Positions 34,032 through 44,603 of a stretch of 64,000 bases of DNA are shown one piece after another; the stretch's first letter is position 1, and each line of letters starts with the position of its first letter. The DNA is from Coemansia sp. RSA 487 (Eukaryota; Kickxellomycota; Kickxellomycetes; Kickxellales; Kickxellaceae): positions 1 through 64,000 of the forward strand of contig JANBRJ010000047.1 of NCBI GenBank assembly GCA_027577595.1, in the 5' to 3' direction. The position numbers and the translations under genes were made by a program. Below the pieces are notes generated by a model that saw only the letters and a program-made list of their open reading frames with translations, did not search any database and was not told the DNA's origin.

Positions 34032-36638
34032 CTATGCCGGCGATCGCCGCCGACTTAGTGACAGCATCAGCCCAAGCTCGTCCTCGGCGACGTCGCTCCG
34101 ACTTTGGACATTTCCCATGCGCACGGCTGGATCCTTTGCCGCTTGCTTCGCCTTCACCTTCATACTGCTGCGCCGACGGCTGTCTGCTGCCTTGCTTGCG
34201 AGGTGCTTGTCCAAGTCGTTGCTGAGCTTCCTGAGCCGGGAGCGCGCAGCCACTTCTCCCTGCTCCCAGAGCTCTGGCTCGTCCATGGGAGTATCCGGGG
34301 TTTCTGATTCCTTGAAATCTTTCTCCTGGGCAGAAGCCGGCACAGACAACGCGCCTTTGTGCAGCTCGGCTGCTCCTGTTGGCGCGGCATAATCGGCGGC
34401 AGCCTGGAGCCGTGTCCAGTTCTGCTGCCAGCCGCGGCACTCGCGGTGCTGGTCCCAGATCGCGTCAAAGCGCAGCAACGCCTGGGCCACAATTGTCTTT
34501 GCTGCTCTGGGCCTTTTCAGGTCGTAGGCAACAAGCTGAGCGACGTCGTGAAAGAACCCTGGCGATGCGCCTGCGAGAACAAGATGCTGAAGAGCCATCT
34601 CGAGGAGCCTGTACTTGCGCTCCACGGCACAGCTCCTTTTCAGCTCGTGCGAGCTGTCTATGGCGCTGTCAAACTGAGCAACAAGCATGCTGCGCTTGCT
34701 AGCTGAAGGGTCAATGTTCCTGTCCACGTTCTCCATGCCGCAGTGCTCTGGTCTGCAGTCTATTGCGTGCTGGAACAGCTTCCTTGCGGAGCTGGACACC
34801 TGCGTCCACATTTGGCTGATGCTGCTGTATGAGCATATGGGTTGCTTGGCCCTTGACGCGCCAAGTTGGCGCAGGGCGAGCAAAACAAGCCCCGTCTGGC
34901 ACGCTGCGCAGATCTCGACGATGCCAGCGTCGAATCGCTGCTGGCCGCCTTGGCATACGCATGTTACCTTGTCCAGCAGCAGCACGCACCGCTGCAGGCA
35001 CTGGAGGACGACCAACGCGTTTGAGCCCGAAAGCGCCAAATCGAGGCACCCTAGCTTGGTATAGACGATCGATGATATTGCTTTGACTGTCTCCACAGCT
35101 TCATGGCAAGATATGCCTGAGGCGCGGTCAACGTATGCAAGGGATATTTCGGCCGTGTATGCGCTACAGGAGCTTTCTCCAAGCGCTACAAGAAACAGCA
35201 GCGCCTGCTCAAGCGCTGTCGCGAGCAGACGCACGCTCTGTGCTGGGTTGCTTATTCGCGCAACCCATTTTGAGAACCGCGACGGCATCACGCCATTGAT
35301 GCTGCCGTGGATACGAGAATAGCCGTATGTTGCGTCTACGCCATTGCCGAGGCTTGCTGTGCCTGGAAGTGCAAACTCGCGCCACAGAGAATGCTGCTCC
35401 CCCCTGCCATGCATGGCGTCTTCCGTCTCCTCTTTGTTGCTTGCCGCCCCTCCGGAAGAAAGGCACTTGAGCAGCCTGGTGACAAACCACGACTCAGCAC
35501 CGATATCTACTGCGCGTAGGTGGAGCGGAACAATGCACCCAGGCTTCAGCAGCGCACCCACCGTATCCAGATCCACGAGTCGCGCGCCGATCAGCCACTG
35601 TTGCTGCTCGAAAGCGCCGACGTCCCATAGCGCTTCAGAGAGTGTGTCTGCGTACGCCGGAATCCGCATGTAGCACATTGTGATTATGTGCTGCCACAGC
35701 GCAAACCGCACGAGAAACACAGGCATTGCTCCATACACCTCGTCCAGGTAGTCCAGGTCGCTGCATCCGTCCGACACCGCGACAGCCTCGCCCAGACGAA
35801 AGGCCGCCAGAACTTTCAGCGGCAGTACGCGAACGGCGCATCTGTCGCTTGACGATGGACACCCAAGCCAAAGCAATTCGCCCAAGCCAACAAGATGGCT
35901 GTGTAGACTGCGTGCCTTGTATGTGTTGGCGCACGCACTCCCTGAATTCGTGACCATCTTCTCCAACCGCGAGCTGAATGACTGGGGTTGCACGCCGGGC
36001 CGTGCTTTCTCTGCATCGCCAGCGCCATGTGTTTCTGATGCACGCCGCCGCAGCCGCTTTCGGGGTGTTGTTAGCCAGAGCGCCGGATCCTGGCTGCTGC
36101 TCTGCGATATGTTGCCGTCGGAAAGCGCACCTAGGCTTGAGGACCGTGAGAGTGCTTTTGGTCTGCCTCTCTTTGCTCCACTCTGTATATTGCCGTCCTC
36201 CGTGTCTGTATATTCGCTTTCCGACAGCGATGACATTTTGCTCCGCCTGTATGTGTATTTAGGCGCGCGTCGGCTCCCCTTTGCTAGCAGATGCTGGAAT
36301 GGGTGTGCTGGAGGCATCCCTGTCTCTCTCTCTCTGCCCCTAACCATGGTCTTGCTACAGCAATGTCCATGGCTGCTGCTGCGTAGACTGTCAGAGAATT
36401 CTCCGCCGCCGCCGCCGCCGCTGCTGCTGCTGCTGCTATTTCTCCTGTTGCTGTTTCTGTTGCTGCTGCCATTGGCTTGTGGCTGCAAGCTGGATCCGGC
36501 AATAGTGTCGTTGCTTTTGTAGACTGATGGCCGCAACAAGACTTCCTCCTCTAGATCGCTCACTTTACCAAGCAGCTTTCTAAGGATGCGGCGTATACGT
36601 CCGGGCTCCAGAACAAACGACTTTTCTTCGGGGTACAT
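34032..36638 (-). CDS. Unrecognised 868-aa protein
   Basis: A long intact frame with ATG at 36638 (GTACATTG on the + strand). The first 35 residues are helical and charged (RIRRILRKLLGKVSDLEEEV). Residues about 35-225 are low-complexity, with Asn/Ser, a Gly6 run and several basic clusters (TPRKRLRRRA) that could be nuclear signals. From about 230 onward the protein is ordered, Leu/Ala-rich and helical, like an armadillo, TPR or other helical-repeat protein, with no obvious catalytic motif. It ends in a basic Ser-rich tail (SLSRRRSP). It shares the divergent region 36639-37119 with MSH6. No family assigned. Confidence 0.7.
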   Translation of the reverse strand: MYPEEKSFVLEPGRIRRILRKLLGKVSDLEEEVLLRPSVYKSNDTIAGSSLQPQANGSSNRNSNRRNSSSSSSGGGGGGEFSDSLRSSSHGHCCSKTMVRGRERETGMPPAHPFQHLLAKGSRRAPKYTYRRSKMSSLSESEYTDTEDGNIQSGAKRGRPKALSRSSSLGALSDGNISQSSSQDPALWLTTPRKRLRRRASETHGAGDAEKARPGVQPQSFSSRLEKMVTNSGSACANTYKARSLHSHLVGLGELLWLGCPSSSDRCAVRVLPLKVLAAFRLGEAVAVSDGCSDLDYLDEVYGAMPVFLVRFALWQHIITMCYMRIPAYADTLSEALWDVGAFEQQQWLIGARLVDLDTVGALLKPGCIVPLHLRAVDIGAESWFVTRLLKCLSSGGAASNKEETEDAMHGRGEQHSLWREFALPGTASLGNGVDATYGYSRIHGSINGVMPSRFSKWVARISNPAQSVRLLATALEQALLFLVALGESSCSAYTAEISLAYVDRASGISCHEAVETVKAISSIVYTKLGCLDLALSGSNALVVLQCLQRCVLLLDKVTCVCQGGQQRFDAGIVEICAACQTGLVLLALRQLGASRAKQPICSYSSISQMWTQVSSSARKLFQHAIDCRPEHCGMENVDRNIDPSASKRSMLVAQFDSAIDSSHELKRSCAVERKYRLLEMALQHLVLAGASPGFFHDVAQLVAYDLKRPRAAKTIVAQALLRFDAIWDQHRECRGWQQNWTRLQAAADYAAPTGAAELHKGALSVPASAQEKDFKESETPDTPMDEPELWEQGEVAARSRLRKLSNDLDKHLASKAADSRRRSSMKVKAKQAAKDPAVRMGNVQSRSDVAEDELGLMLSLSRRRSPA

Positions 36639-36879
36639 TGTTCCTGTGCTAGCAAATGCGACCTGCGGATTCTAGAATGCAAAGAGTGTAAAAGGAAAAC
36701 ACCAAAACAAGGAACCCAAAAAATAAATAAATAAACATGAGGTTCAAAACCAATGAGTGTTGCACAACTTCAAACGCCGGCGATTTGATTTGCCATATCG
36801 ATGGGGGATCAAGGCTGATTCGCGTTTGTATGCTTTTTGCGCAGTACTTTATCAACAAGAGCGAGAACGAGAATGAGAG

Positions 36880-36880
<1 letters not shown>

Positions 36881-36910
<30 letters not shown>
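36881..36910 (+). repeat. Five tandem GAAAAC hexamers
   Basis: Five perfect GAAAAC units run directly into the ACGCGT box, preceded by degenerate GAGAAC/GAGAAT/GAGAGC units from about 36862. A purine-rich array of this kind is a common nucleosome-poor promoter feature. Confidence 0.85.
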
Positions 36911-36911
<1 letters not shown>

Positions 36912-36914
36912 CGT
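36909..36914. promoter_or_regulatory. MluI cell-cycle box (MCB)
   Basis: ACGCGT lies about 205 bases upstream of the MSH6 ATG. In yeasts this hexamer binds MBF and drives G1/S transcription of DNA replication and repair genes, including MSH6 in S. cerevisiae. Binding here is inference from sequence and gene identity. Confidence 0.5.
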
Positions 36915-37119
36915 TTGTGATGACACTGAAAGTCAAAAAAGCAACACAGTTCCAGTTTTTTTTTTATTTTTGAAGATCCGTATCAGCCTGGATGCTTTTC
37001 TTCTTTCCTTCCCTTCTTTCCTTTCCGACTCTTGGGATCAAACAATAACTTTCTCAGTAGTATTTTTTTCCAACATTATCCAAAAAGAGGCAGTTGCGCT
37101 GCCAAGCTACTGCATCACG

Positions 37120-40100
37120 ATGCCAAATCCTCCGAGTAACAGTAACACGCCAAAGAGCACAAGAACACAATCCAGCATCTTCAGCTTCTTCTCGACGCCA
37201 GCAAAAAGGACAGCAAATACAAAGGCAGCCTACGCCAAGGATTCTCAGGATGAACTACTCAGCCAGATCGACTCCAGCATCGACAGCGACATGCTGGCTG
37301 AAGTCGAAGCAGCCGAAAGGGAGTTTGGCGTCTCAACAAGAAAGCGTTCAGCGACACCCTCCAAGCGCAAGCACATGGCCGCCTCAGGAAAGCCCAGCAT
37401 AAACAAGGACATGATGGCCGTTGATTCCACTTCGTCTGATGAAGAAGACAACTACGATCCCCCAAGCGCTGACGACGACGATGCCGACGACGACTACGAC
37501 CCAGCAAGCGCGGCAACGCTGGTCCCAGGAAGAAGTGGAGCAAACTCCCGTAGCCGCATAGTCGATGACAGCGAGGACGACGAGGACGAGGACGCGCTGG
37601 GCGGCGAAATTAGCGACGACCTAAGCGAAGAATCTCCAATACGCGCTTCCAAGCCACAGCTAGCACGCGGAAGATCAGGCAGCCAGCGTGGTGTGCAGTT
37701 CAAGACACCAGACCTTAAACGAGTCAAGTATAGCTCTGTCAGCACACCGAGTGGCTCTGAGGGCGTGCCGCATATGAATATGCCTGGCTCGCCCAGCGGG
37801 CCAAGAAAGTCAGCACTGCTGCTGCAGCCGCCGCCGACATCCGAGGACAGCAAGCGTGCGCGGACAGCAAAATTTGCCAAGAAGAACGAGGAGCGGTACC
37901 GGTGGCTGGAGGATGTGCGCGACGCGCAGAAGCTGCGGCCTTTGGAGCCTGGGTACGACAAGCGCACGCTATACATCCCAGACAGCGCGTGGAGCAGCTT
38001 CTCGCCGTTCGAGCGGCAGTACTGGGAGATAAAGAGCAAGCACTGGGACACAGTGGTGTTCTTCAAGAAGGGCAAGTTCTACGAGCTGTACGAGAACGAC
38101 GCAACCATCGGGCACCAGGAGTTCGATCTGCGGATGACCGACCGCGTCAACATGCGCATGGCCGGCGTGCCCGAGTCGTCGTTCGACCACTGGGTCGCGC
38201 AGTTCCTGGCGAAGGGCCACAAGGTTGCCCGCGTCGACCAGATGGAGTCGAAGCTCGCCAAGGACATGCGCGAGCGCGGCTCGGCCAAGAAGAGCGACTC
38301 GCTGGTGACGCGCCAGCTAACGAGCGTCCTCACGCTGGGCACGCTAGTCGATCCGTCACTGCTGACGCAGGATCTGGCCACATACTGCATGGCCATTGTC
38401 GAGGCCACCCGCGAGCCCGACTCCAGCGGCGCTGTGCCTGCATCGTCGTTCGGCGTTGCCTTTGTCGACACGTCAACTGCACAGTTCCACGTGTGCACAG
38501 TCAGCGAAGACGACGCTGACCGCAGCGGGCTGGAGACTCTGCTTGTGCAGACCAACCCGCGCGAGGTCGTGTTTGTCCGCGGCGGCGCCGGACCGGGCCA
38601 GCGGTTGGGAGGCGCGCTGGCAGCAGCCAGCCTCACGAAGGGCAGCAGTATGGACGAGGGCGGTATGCTGGCCAGCCCAGACGCCTGGGACGGTATGGCC
38701 GGCATCTCGCAGGCGACGTGGCGGACCCTGAAGAACACGTGCGGCCCAAACACCGAGTGGATTGCGCTGGCGCCGCGCAAGGAGTTCTGGGACGTCCCGA
38801 CGCTGAAGCGCGAGATCGAGGGCGCCGCGTACTTTGCAGGCGACGGGTGGCCCTCTGCGCTGCAGCAGGCGGCTGACAGCGACGAGAGATTTGCGTTTAC
38901 GGCAGTTGGTGGGCTGGTGTCGTACCTGCGCACGCTGAAGCTCGACAAAGACCTTGTGTCGCTGGGCAACTTCTCGGCCTACTCGCCCATGCAGCACAGC
39001 ACGGCGCTGGTGCTGGACGGCCCGACCATGTCCAACCTTGATCTGTTCAGCGTCTCGTCGGAGGACGGAGGCGGTAGCGCGGCTGTTCCCAAGGCATCGT
39101 CCGTTGAAGGCACGCTGTTCGGGCTCCTGGACCACGCATCCACAGCCTTTGGACGGCGGCTGCTGAGTCGCTGGACATGCCATCCGCTGCGTCACTCCGC
39201 TGCCATCAACGCACGCCTTGATGCTGTCGAGTTCTTGATGGCCGACACTGATCTGAGCGACATGCTACAGGCAACGCTGAAGGGACTCAGCGACATCGAG
39301 CGCGGGCTGAGTCGCATCCACTCCGGCCGCTGCAAGGTCCCTGACTTTGTAGCTGTTCTCAGCGGCCTCAAGGCGATGGCTGCACTCGTTTCGAAGATAC
39401 GCTCCGACTGCGGCGACAGCGCGCCGGCACGCATCCAGGCCCTGCTGCGCTCGTTTCCGCAAATCACCGACATCCTGGATGAGTTCAGCGGCTCTTTCGA
39501 CGAGACGCTTGCGGTGTCGGAGGGTCGTCTGCTGCCATTTGCCGGGTGCGATCAGCCCTGCGATGCCGTCATGGAGACCATTGCTTCGCTTGAAGCCTGG
39601 TTTGCAAACCATCTGAAGGAGAACAGGCAGCGGTTCGACTGCTCCAGCATTGTGTACAAGAACATGGGCAAGGAGCACTACCAGCTGGAGATGCCTGCGA
39701 GCATCAAGGTGCCCAGCAGCTACTTCCGCCTGTCCAACACCAAGGCGGTGAACAGGTACTGGTCGCCTGAGCTGCGTGTCAAGGTGCAGGAGCATGCTGA
39801 GGCGCTGGAGACAAAGTCATTGGTTCTCGATAGTTACCAGTCGCGGCTTTACGCACGCTTCGACAAGCACTACGGCTCGCTGATGAAGGCTGTGGCTGTG
39901 GCTGCTGAGCTTGACTGCCTGCTGGCGCTCTCTGTTGCGTCACAGTCGCTGGGCACGCCTGCCTGCCGCCCGTCGATCCTGGAGAGCAACGGCGGCGCCG
40001 GCGGGTTTGTAGAGTTCCGACAGCTCCGCCATCCGTGCGTGGCGCTGTCAGGAAATGCATCGGAGTTTGTCGCCAACGACATTGTGCTCGGTCGCCGCAC

Positions 40101-41013
40101 TGGCTCGCTTGCCGCCGACGAAGCGTCGATGGTCCTTCTGACGGGGCCGAACATGGGCGGCAAGTCGACGCTTCTGCGGCAGCTGTGCCTGGGCGTCATC
40201 CTGGCTCAGCTCGGCTGCTACGTTCCCGCCGAGTCTGCCACAATCCTGCCAGTCGACCGCCTGTTTACGCGCATCGGCGCGCGCGACAATCTGCTTGCTG
40301 GCCGATCGACCTTCATGGTCGAGATGGCCGAGACGTCAACGATCCTGCGCTATGCCACGCCCCGCTCGCTGGTTGTTCTTGATGAGCTGGGCCGCGGAAC
40401 AAGCACGCACGATGGCGAGGCTGTTGCGTATGGCGCGCTGCACGCCCTTTGCTCGCGCCTCGGCTGCCTGGGAATATTCTCCACGCACTACGGGCTGCTT
40501 GCCGAGTCGCTGCTCAACCCGCCGGGCGCCAGCGGTGCCGTGGAGCCGCACCTGCGTCCAATGTTCATGGCGTGCGCCGTCAACGAGGAGGAGCACAGGG
40601 TGACGTTCCTGTACAAGCTGCAGGACGGCATTGCGTCAAAGTCGCACGGCATGAATGTGGCTGCCATGGCTGGCGTGCCAATCTCCATCGTCACCCGCGC
40701 CAGCGCCGTTGCCGAGGAGTTCGAGTGCAAGGTCAAGAGCAAGCAGCGCCGCGCCGATGCTGAGCCCGTGGACGGCGCTGCCAGCGACCCAGCCGCTCGA
40801 GTACTGCCGGTGACGCTGCAGAGCGACTTTGCAAATCTTCTGCGCATGTCCGGGCTCGAGACTGTAAACAACGCCCCCGGGTCCAGAAATGAGCCAACGG
40901 CTGAGGATGTTCCAGTTGGCGGCGCACATGCCGCAAGAAAGGCGAACGAGAACCAGTTCTGGTGTTGCATTGTTGACCATCTGCAGAGAGCAATGGCAGC
41001 CGCCCACAATTAG
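37120..41013 (+). CDS. MSH6: DNA mismatch repair protein Msh6
   Basis: Subunit of the MutS-alpha heterodimer with Msh2, recognising base mismatches and small loops in the nucleus. The 1297-residue protein has an N-terminal PCNA-interaction box (QSSIFSFF, residues 17-24), then an acidic, Ser-rich disordered region of about 270 residues. The mismatch-binding domain carries KGKFYELYEND, with the Phe-x-Glu contact at F320/E322. The connector, lever and clamp regions follow, then the ATPase with Walker A (GPNMGGKST, 1009-1017) and Walker B (VVLDELGRGTST, D1088/E1089). The PIP box and long tether fit Msh6 rather than Msh3. The start is the first ATG in frame; upstream in-frame codons begin with TTG. 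No PWWP domain, as usual in fungi. Confidence 0.96.
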   Translation: MPNPPSNSNTPKSTRTQSSIFSFFSTPAKRTANTKAAYAKDSQDELLSQIDSSIDSDMLAEVEAAEREFGVSTRKRSATPSKRKHMAASGKPSINKDMMAVDSTSSDEEDNYDPPSADDDDADDDYDPASAATLVPGRSGANSRSRIVDDSEDDEDEDALGGEISDDLSEESPIRASKPQLARGRSGSQRGVQFKTPDLKRVKYSSVSTPSGSEGVPHMNMPGSPSGPRKSALLLQPPPTSEDSKRARTAKFAKKNEERYRWLEDVRDAQKLRPLEPGYDKRTLYIPDSAWSSFSPFERQYWEIKSKHWDTVVFFKKGKFYELYENDATIGHQEFDLRMTDRVNMRMAGVPESSFDHWVAQFLAKGHKVARVDQMESKLAKDMRERGSAKKSDSLVTRQLTSVLTLGTLVDPSLLTQDLATYCMAIVEATREPDSSGAVPASSFGVAFVDTSTAQFHVCTVSEDDADRSGLETLLVQTNPREVVFVRGGAGPGQRLGGALAAASLTKGSSMDEGGMLASPDAWDGMAGISQATWRTLKNTCGPNTEWIALAPRKEFWDVPTLKREIEGAAYFAGDGWPSALQQAADSDERFAFTAVGGLVSYLRTLKLDKDLVSLGNFSAYSPMQHSTALVLDGPTMSNLDLFSVSSEDGGGSAAVPKASSVEGTLFGLLDHASTAFGRRLLSRWTCHPLRHSAAINARLDAVEFLMADTDLSDMLQATLKGLSDIERGLSRIHSGRCKVPDFVAVLSGLKAMAALVSKIRSDCGDSAPARIQALLRSFPQITDILDEFSGSFDETLAVSEGRLLPFAGCDQPCDAVMETIASLEAWFANHLKENRQRFDCSSIVYKNMGKEHYQLEMPASIKVPSSYFRLSNTKAVNRYWSPELRVKVQEHAEALETKSLVLDSYQSRLYARFDKHYGSLMKAVAVAAELDCLLALSVASQSLGTPACRPSILESNGGAGGFVEFRQLRHPCVALSGNASEFVANDIVLGRRTGSLAADEASMVLLTGPNMGGKSTLLRQLCLGVILAQLGCYVPAESATILPVDRLFTRIGARDNLLAGRSTFMVEMAETSTILRYATPRSLVVLDELGRGTSTHDGEAVAYGALHALCSRLGCLGIFSTHYGLLAESLLNPPGASGAVEPHLRPMFMACAVNEEEHRVTFLYKLQDGIASKSHGMNVAAMAGVPISIVTRASAVAEEFECKVKSKQRRADAEPVDGAASDPAARVLPVTLQSDFANLLRMSGLETVNNAPGSRNEPTAEDVPVGGAHAARKANENQFWCCIVDHLQRAMAAAHN

Positions 41014-43036
41014 GATCAGCCGCGTTTGGAGTGGATGGAAACCAGCCTTTGTGGTTGTGTATTGTCTGGCGATGTTTTGCGCTCGGCTAGATTGTTTTCT
41101 TCCAGCTTTTTTTCTTTTACTTGTCTGGCTTTTTTTCCAAAACTAGCACAACAATGTTCAGTGTAGAAAAGAGAGAATGCGCACTGGCCTTTCAAGCAGT
41201 AGCGCAATCCAAACCAACACCCACTCAATATAAATGGTATTAATTTGCACATTCCCCCTCTTTCTATTGTTTTTGTGGTGATCTGCCGTGCTTATAGTAT
41301 ATGAAATGGCGGGTGATGTGTTGGAATCAATTGCCAGGACATTGTTCTTTTTGGCTGTATTGCATATATTTTTGCGCCTTTTGTTCCTGACTTTCAAAAA
41401 ATGGGGAGGCGGTGCATATCATGCATGAATTGGTTAATTACAAATGCGTTAATCAACACTCCCAAACAATAATGGTCCGAATGCGGTCTTGCTTTCTATA
41501 ATGCGCTGCTGCCTTTTTGGGCTTCTCCGCACACGATTCTAGCTCCGCCAGACCGTTTCTCGTTTTCTCTTGGCGGTTGTGGTCACGGGCTTTTATTCTA
41601 TTCTGGGACTATGCATGCGAAATATGCATTGCGCAGGAGTTGCAAGCAGGCCAAAGGAAAGAGCCGCTCTCGGCTAGCGTTAAGATGTGCCAAGGCTTGC
41701 AGAGGAAGCAAGCAGGCTTGAGTGGTAGGCAGCTTTTTTTTGTTTTAATTTTTGGTAGCCAGAAGGACAACTAACTGGCCAGCAGCAACAGAAGCATTCG
41801 CTACTGCACGCAGTAGAGTAGACCGCTTCCAATCATCCCTTATTGTTTCTATATTTATTTGGCACTGGTCTGTTCTCGTACCAAGGCAAGTGTCATTGTT
41901 TGTTTCCCAGTTCAAGGCTGTTTGGGGGGAGGCGTTCCTGAACGGTCGACACACTATCGGATACTGCTTTTATTTGGAAAGGGGCAATAGCCATTGCCCT
42001 TTTCTCCAGCTCGGCCGCCTACATGTCGAATATGGAAAGGGCATTGTCTATTGGGATATGTGTAGACACACTGTGCTCTATTCCTATATCGTTTGTTCCT
42101 TGTTCGTCTTTGTGCAATAAACGTTGCTACTGCTTGCACCTGCTCCCGTGCTTGTCTGGCACAGGCTTTGGTGTCAGAGAACCGCTTTGTTGCTCATTAC
42201 TTGTTTACTTTTGGGAGACCACACCGAACAGATCCCTGCACAATAGCAAGAGACGCACATTTTGGCTGCGCTTCACGAAATGTATCAGGTTGCCGAGGGT
42301 GGAGGTTTTGCGAAATGTTTGCGATATTATAGTGTGCGCAATCCCGCTCATCTTTGGATTTCTCTTTTAACGCTCTTTTGTAGGTGGTAGCGAATTTTCA
42401 TCTCTTTCTTTCCCAGCTCATCGCCCTTTTTCACTCCCCTCTGCTCCCGCCATTTACGTTTACATTTACGATCACTATAACCTTTTTAACATCCATAGCT
42501 CATTTTCTTGCCAGCGACCTTTGAAGTGGTACTTTATTCGTTTAACGCCTTGCTTTGCTTGTTCTTCCGCAGCACCAATAAGTGCAGCTAGCAAAACCCC
42601 TCCCTCCTCTTTCGCACAAAGCAACGAAGATATAATCTTCACTCGCGCAGAGTCACCTCACCTCTATTTGCACCATTGTTGTCACTATCGTTGGAGAAAT
42701 TGACAACAAGCCAAAGCAGTCCCGCACACAGCTGGCCTTTTTTTTTTCTCGCCAGTCTTGTGGAAAATCTACAACAAGCAGGTAGCAATTGCTAACAGGT
42801 TTCTTTGTGTCTATGGCCTTTGTGTTTCTTACACCGTAGCGCGGTCTCTTTGTACAGTCATTTTTATTCCCACCTTTAACGAACTCTAGTCAGCAATCCG
42901 TGTTCCTCCCTCCCCTCCTCCTTTTTCAGAGTTCTCCCATCCACATACTGATATACTCTACTTGAACTCCCCCATCTCCCTTCTCTTACCAAGCGCCTCA
43001 GCACACACTCACACGTATACTCTCTGGTAGCCACAA
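41014..43036. other. Two-kilobase gene-free region
   Basis: Only short scattered open frames are present. A stem-loop lies at 41978-42003 (AAAGGGGCAAT pairing with ATTGCCCTTTT around AGCC, one mismatch). From about 42380 to the start of the next gene the sequence is pyrimidine-rich on the + strand, consistent with a long promoter and leader. No tRNA or recognisable small RNA was found by eye. Confidence 0.5.
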
Positions 43037-44332
43037 ATGGAGACGTGGGTCCTGGCACTGATCTGCACAGCGCTAGCTCTTGGCGGCGCAATGATTGGAG
43101 CTGTGTCAGTGTTTGCAGTTATCCGCTACCGCCGCCACCGACAGATGAAACACAGAAGCAGCTGCACAGGCTGCGAAGACAAAAAATGCCTTGGATCGTG
43201 CATCCACCCTGCAGATGGCATCGTTAGTGAAGAGCTTGCATCCGGATTGACAGCCGCCGAGAAACAGGTGCTGCATAAAATAGCATGTTACAATGGCGCA
43301 ATAAGCCTGACGCTACGGCTGCCAGAGCCGTCGCTGGGCATCCCACTCTCACCGGCTGCATTGCCCACCGGCACCACCAAAGGCGCTCGCTTCTCCCTGT
43401 CTTCTGCAGACGCTCTCAGCATGCCACTACCGCCATCGCACATTGTGAATGTCGAGACTATGGCCCCGCAGACGGCTTCTGGCTGCTACAATAGCACGGC
43501 CGCTGACGAGCGGCCGATCACTCACTGCAGCACAGATCCCCCGCAACAGCCATGCACAAACGCCACAGACGCCGTTTCGGATGCATCGGAGAATCAGACG
43601 CAGGAGCAGCCGCCACAGAATCCACAATCAGATGCCGATGCAGCGGCAACAACAACAACAACAGCAGCAGCAGCAGCAGCAACAATAACAACAGCATCAA
43701 ACCAGCAAACTGACGCAGACACATCCAGCATCGGCAGAGCAAGCATTAGGAGCTTCAAGTCTCTGCAGAGCAAACTCACAAAGGTGCAGGGTATAATATC
43801 CAAAAGGGCTGATTGGAGCGAGACGCAAGGAGCTGTGTCGTGGTCCTCGCCCGTCGACGACCGGAGCCGAAAGTCAATGGCGTTCGATACCATTGTAGCA
43901 GCACCAAACAGCAAAATCATCGACAGTAGCGACAGTGACAGCAGCCATGATGGCTCTGGCTGTTCGCCCAGAGACCACACCGCGCCGTCTATGGCTGAAA
44001 GCAACCCCGAGACCATCAGCACAGGCACGCCGCCAGGATCGCCACGCACGCTAGCCAGCCCCTGCAACAGCTTTGACTATGTGTTCATCCCGCCGTCGCC
44101 GTCGATATCGTCGCTCTACGGCGTGTCAGCCATGGATACTCTGTCGCATGCACCGTCAGCCTTGAGCAACCCGCGGTCCGCCACCCTGGCAAAGTCTGTC
44201 AGCTCGCCTGGAGCCGCGGCCGGACAGGCGTCGCTTTTCTCGCCGCCGCCTATGGCCTTCCACCAAAAGTACTTTGAAAATCATAGCCCAAGATCGCCCA
44301 TTGTGCGGACCAGCTCCAGCGACAAGGTCTAA
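43037..44332 (+). CDS. Unrecognised single-pass membrane protein with low-complexity cytosolic tail
   Basis: A 431-residue protein. Residues about 5-30 form one hydrophobic segment (LALICTALALGGAMIGAVSVFAVI, about nt 43049-43120), followed by RYRRHRQMKHR, so the tail should face the cytosol by the positive-inside rule. A short Cys cluster follows (CTGCEDKKCLGSC, about 43-55). Most of the remainder is Ser/Pro/Thr-rich, with an Ala/Thr run and possible SH3-binding or phosphorylation stretches (PPGSPRTLASP, FIPPSPSISS). No family recognised; the overall plan resembles fungal signalling adaptors or cell-wall sensors lacking an ectodomain, but that is only a resemblance. Confidence 0.65.
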   Translation: METWVLALICTALALGGAMIGAVSVFAVIRYRRHRQMKHRSSCTGCEDKKCLGSCIHPADGIVSEELASGLTAAEKQVLHKIACYNGAISLTLRLPEPSLGIPLSPAALPTGTTKGARFSLSSADALSMPLPPSHIVNVETMAPQTASGCYNSTAADERPITHCSTDPPQQPCTNATDAVSDASENQTQEQPPQNPQSDADAAATTTTTAAAAAATITTASNQQTDADTSSIGRASIRSFKSLQSKLTKVQGIISKRADWSETQGAVSWSSPVDDRSRKSMAFDTIVAAPNSKIIDSSDSDSSHDGSGCSPRDHTAPSMAESNPETISTGTPPGSPRTLASPCNSFDYVFIPPSPSISSLYGVSAMDTLSHAPSALSNPRSATLAKSVSSPGAAAGQASLFSPPPMAFHQKYFENHSPRSPIVRTSSSDKV

Positions 44333-44603
44333 TTAATTTCCATTCTGGGAGCGGCCTACATGTACAAGCGATTCTGGCCGGTCCATCGTGTACAATGCTT
44401 AACTTATTGCCAACACTATTGTTTTTTTCTTTGCTGTTTCATTTTTCACTTTTCAGTTCTACCTCTGTTTTTACGTTCTACTCGCTTTTATTGTCACTAT
44501 TCCAAACAATGGCTGTTCTTAATGACCGCATTCTTCTTTTTATCCAGACCTTCTTGGCAACTGTCTTTTAAGCGTTGTGCTTCAGAACAATTGCATCTAC
44601 TGG

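Larger units (their letters stand above)
36639..37119. promoter_or_regulatory. Divergent promoter region of the 868-aa gene and MSH6
   Basis: About 480 bases between divergent starts. It includes a tandem hexamer tract and a MluI cell-cycle box, described separately, followed by T-rich sequence near the MSH6 side. Confidence 0.5.

Noticed and set aside
36970-37119. Upstream extension of MSH6 to 36970
   Set aside because: The extension starts with TTG and would put residues before the N-terminal PIP box; the ATG at 37120 is the natural start.
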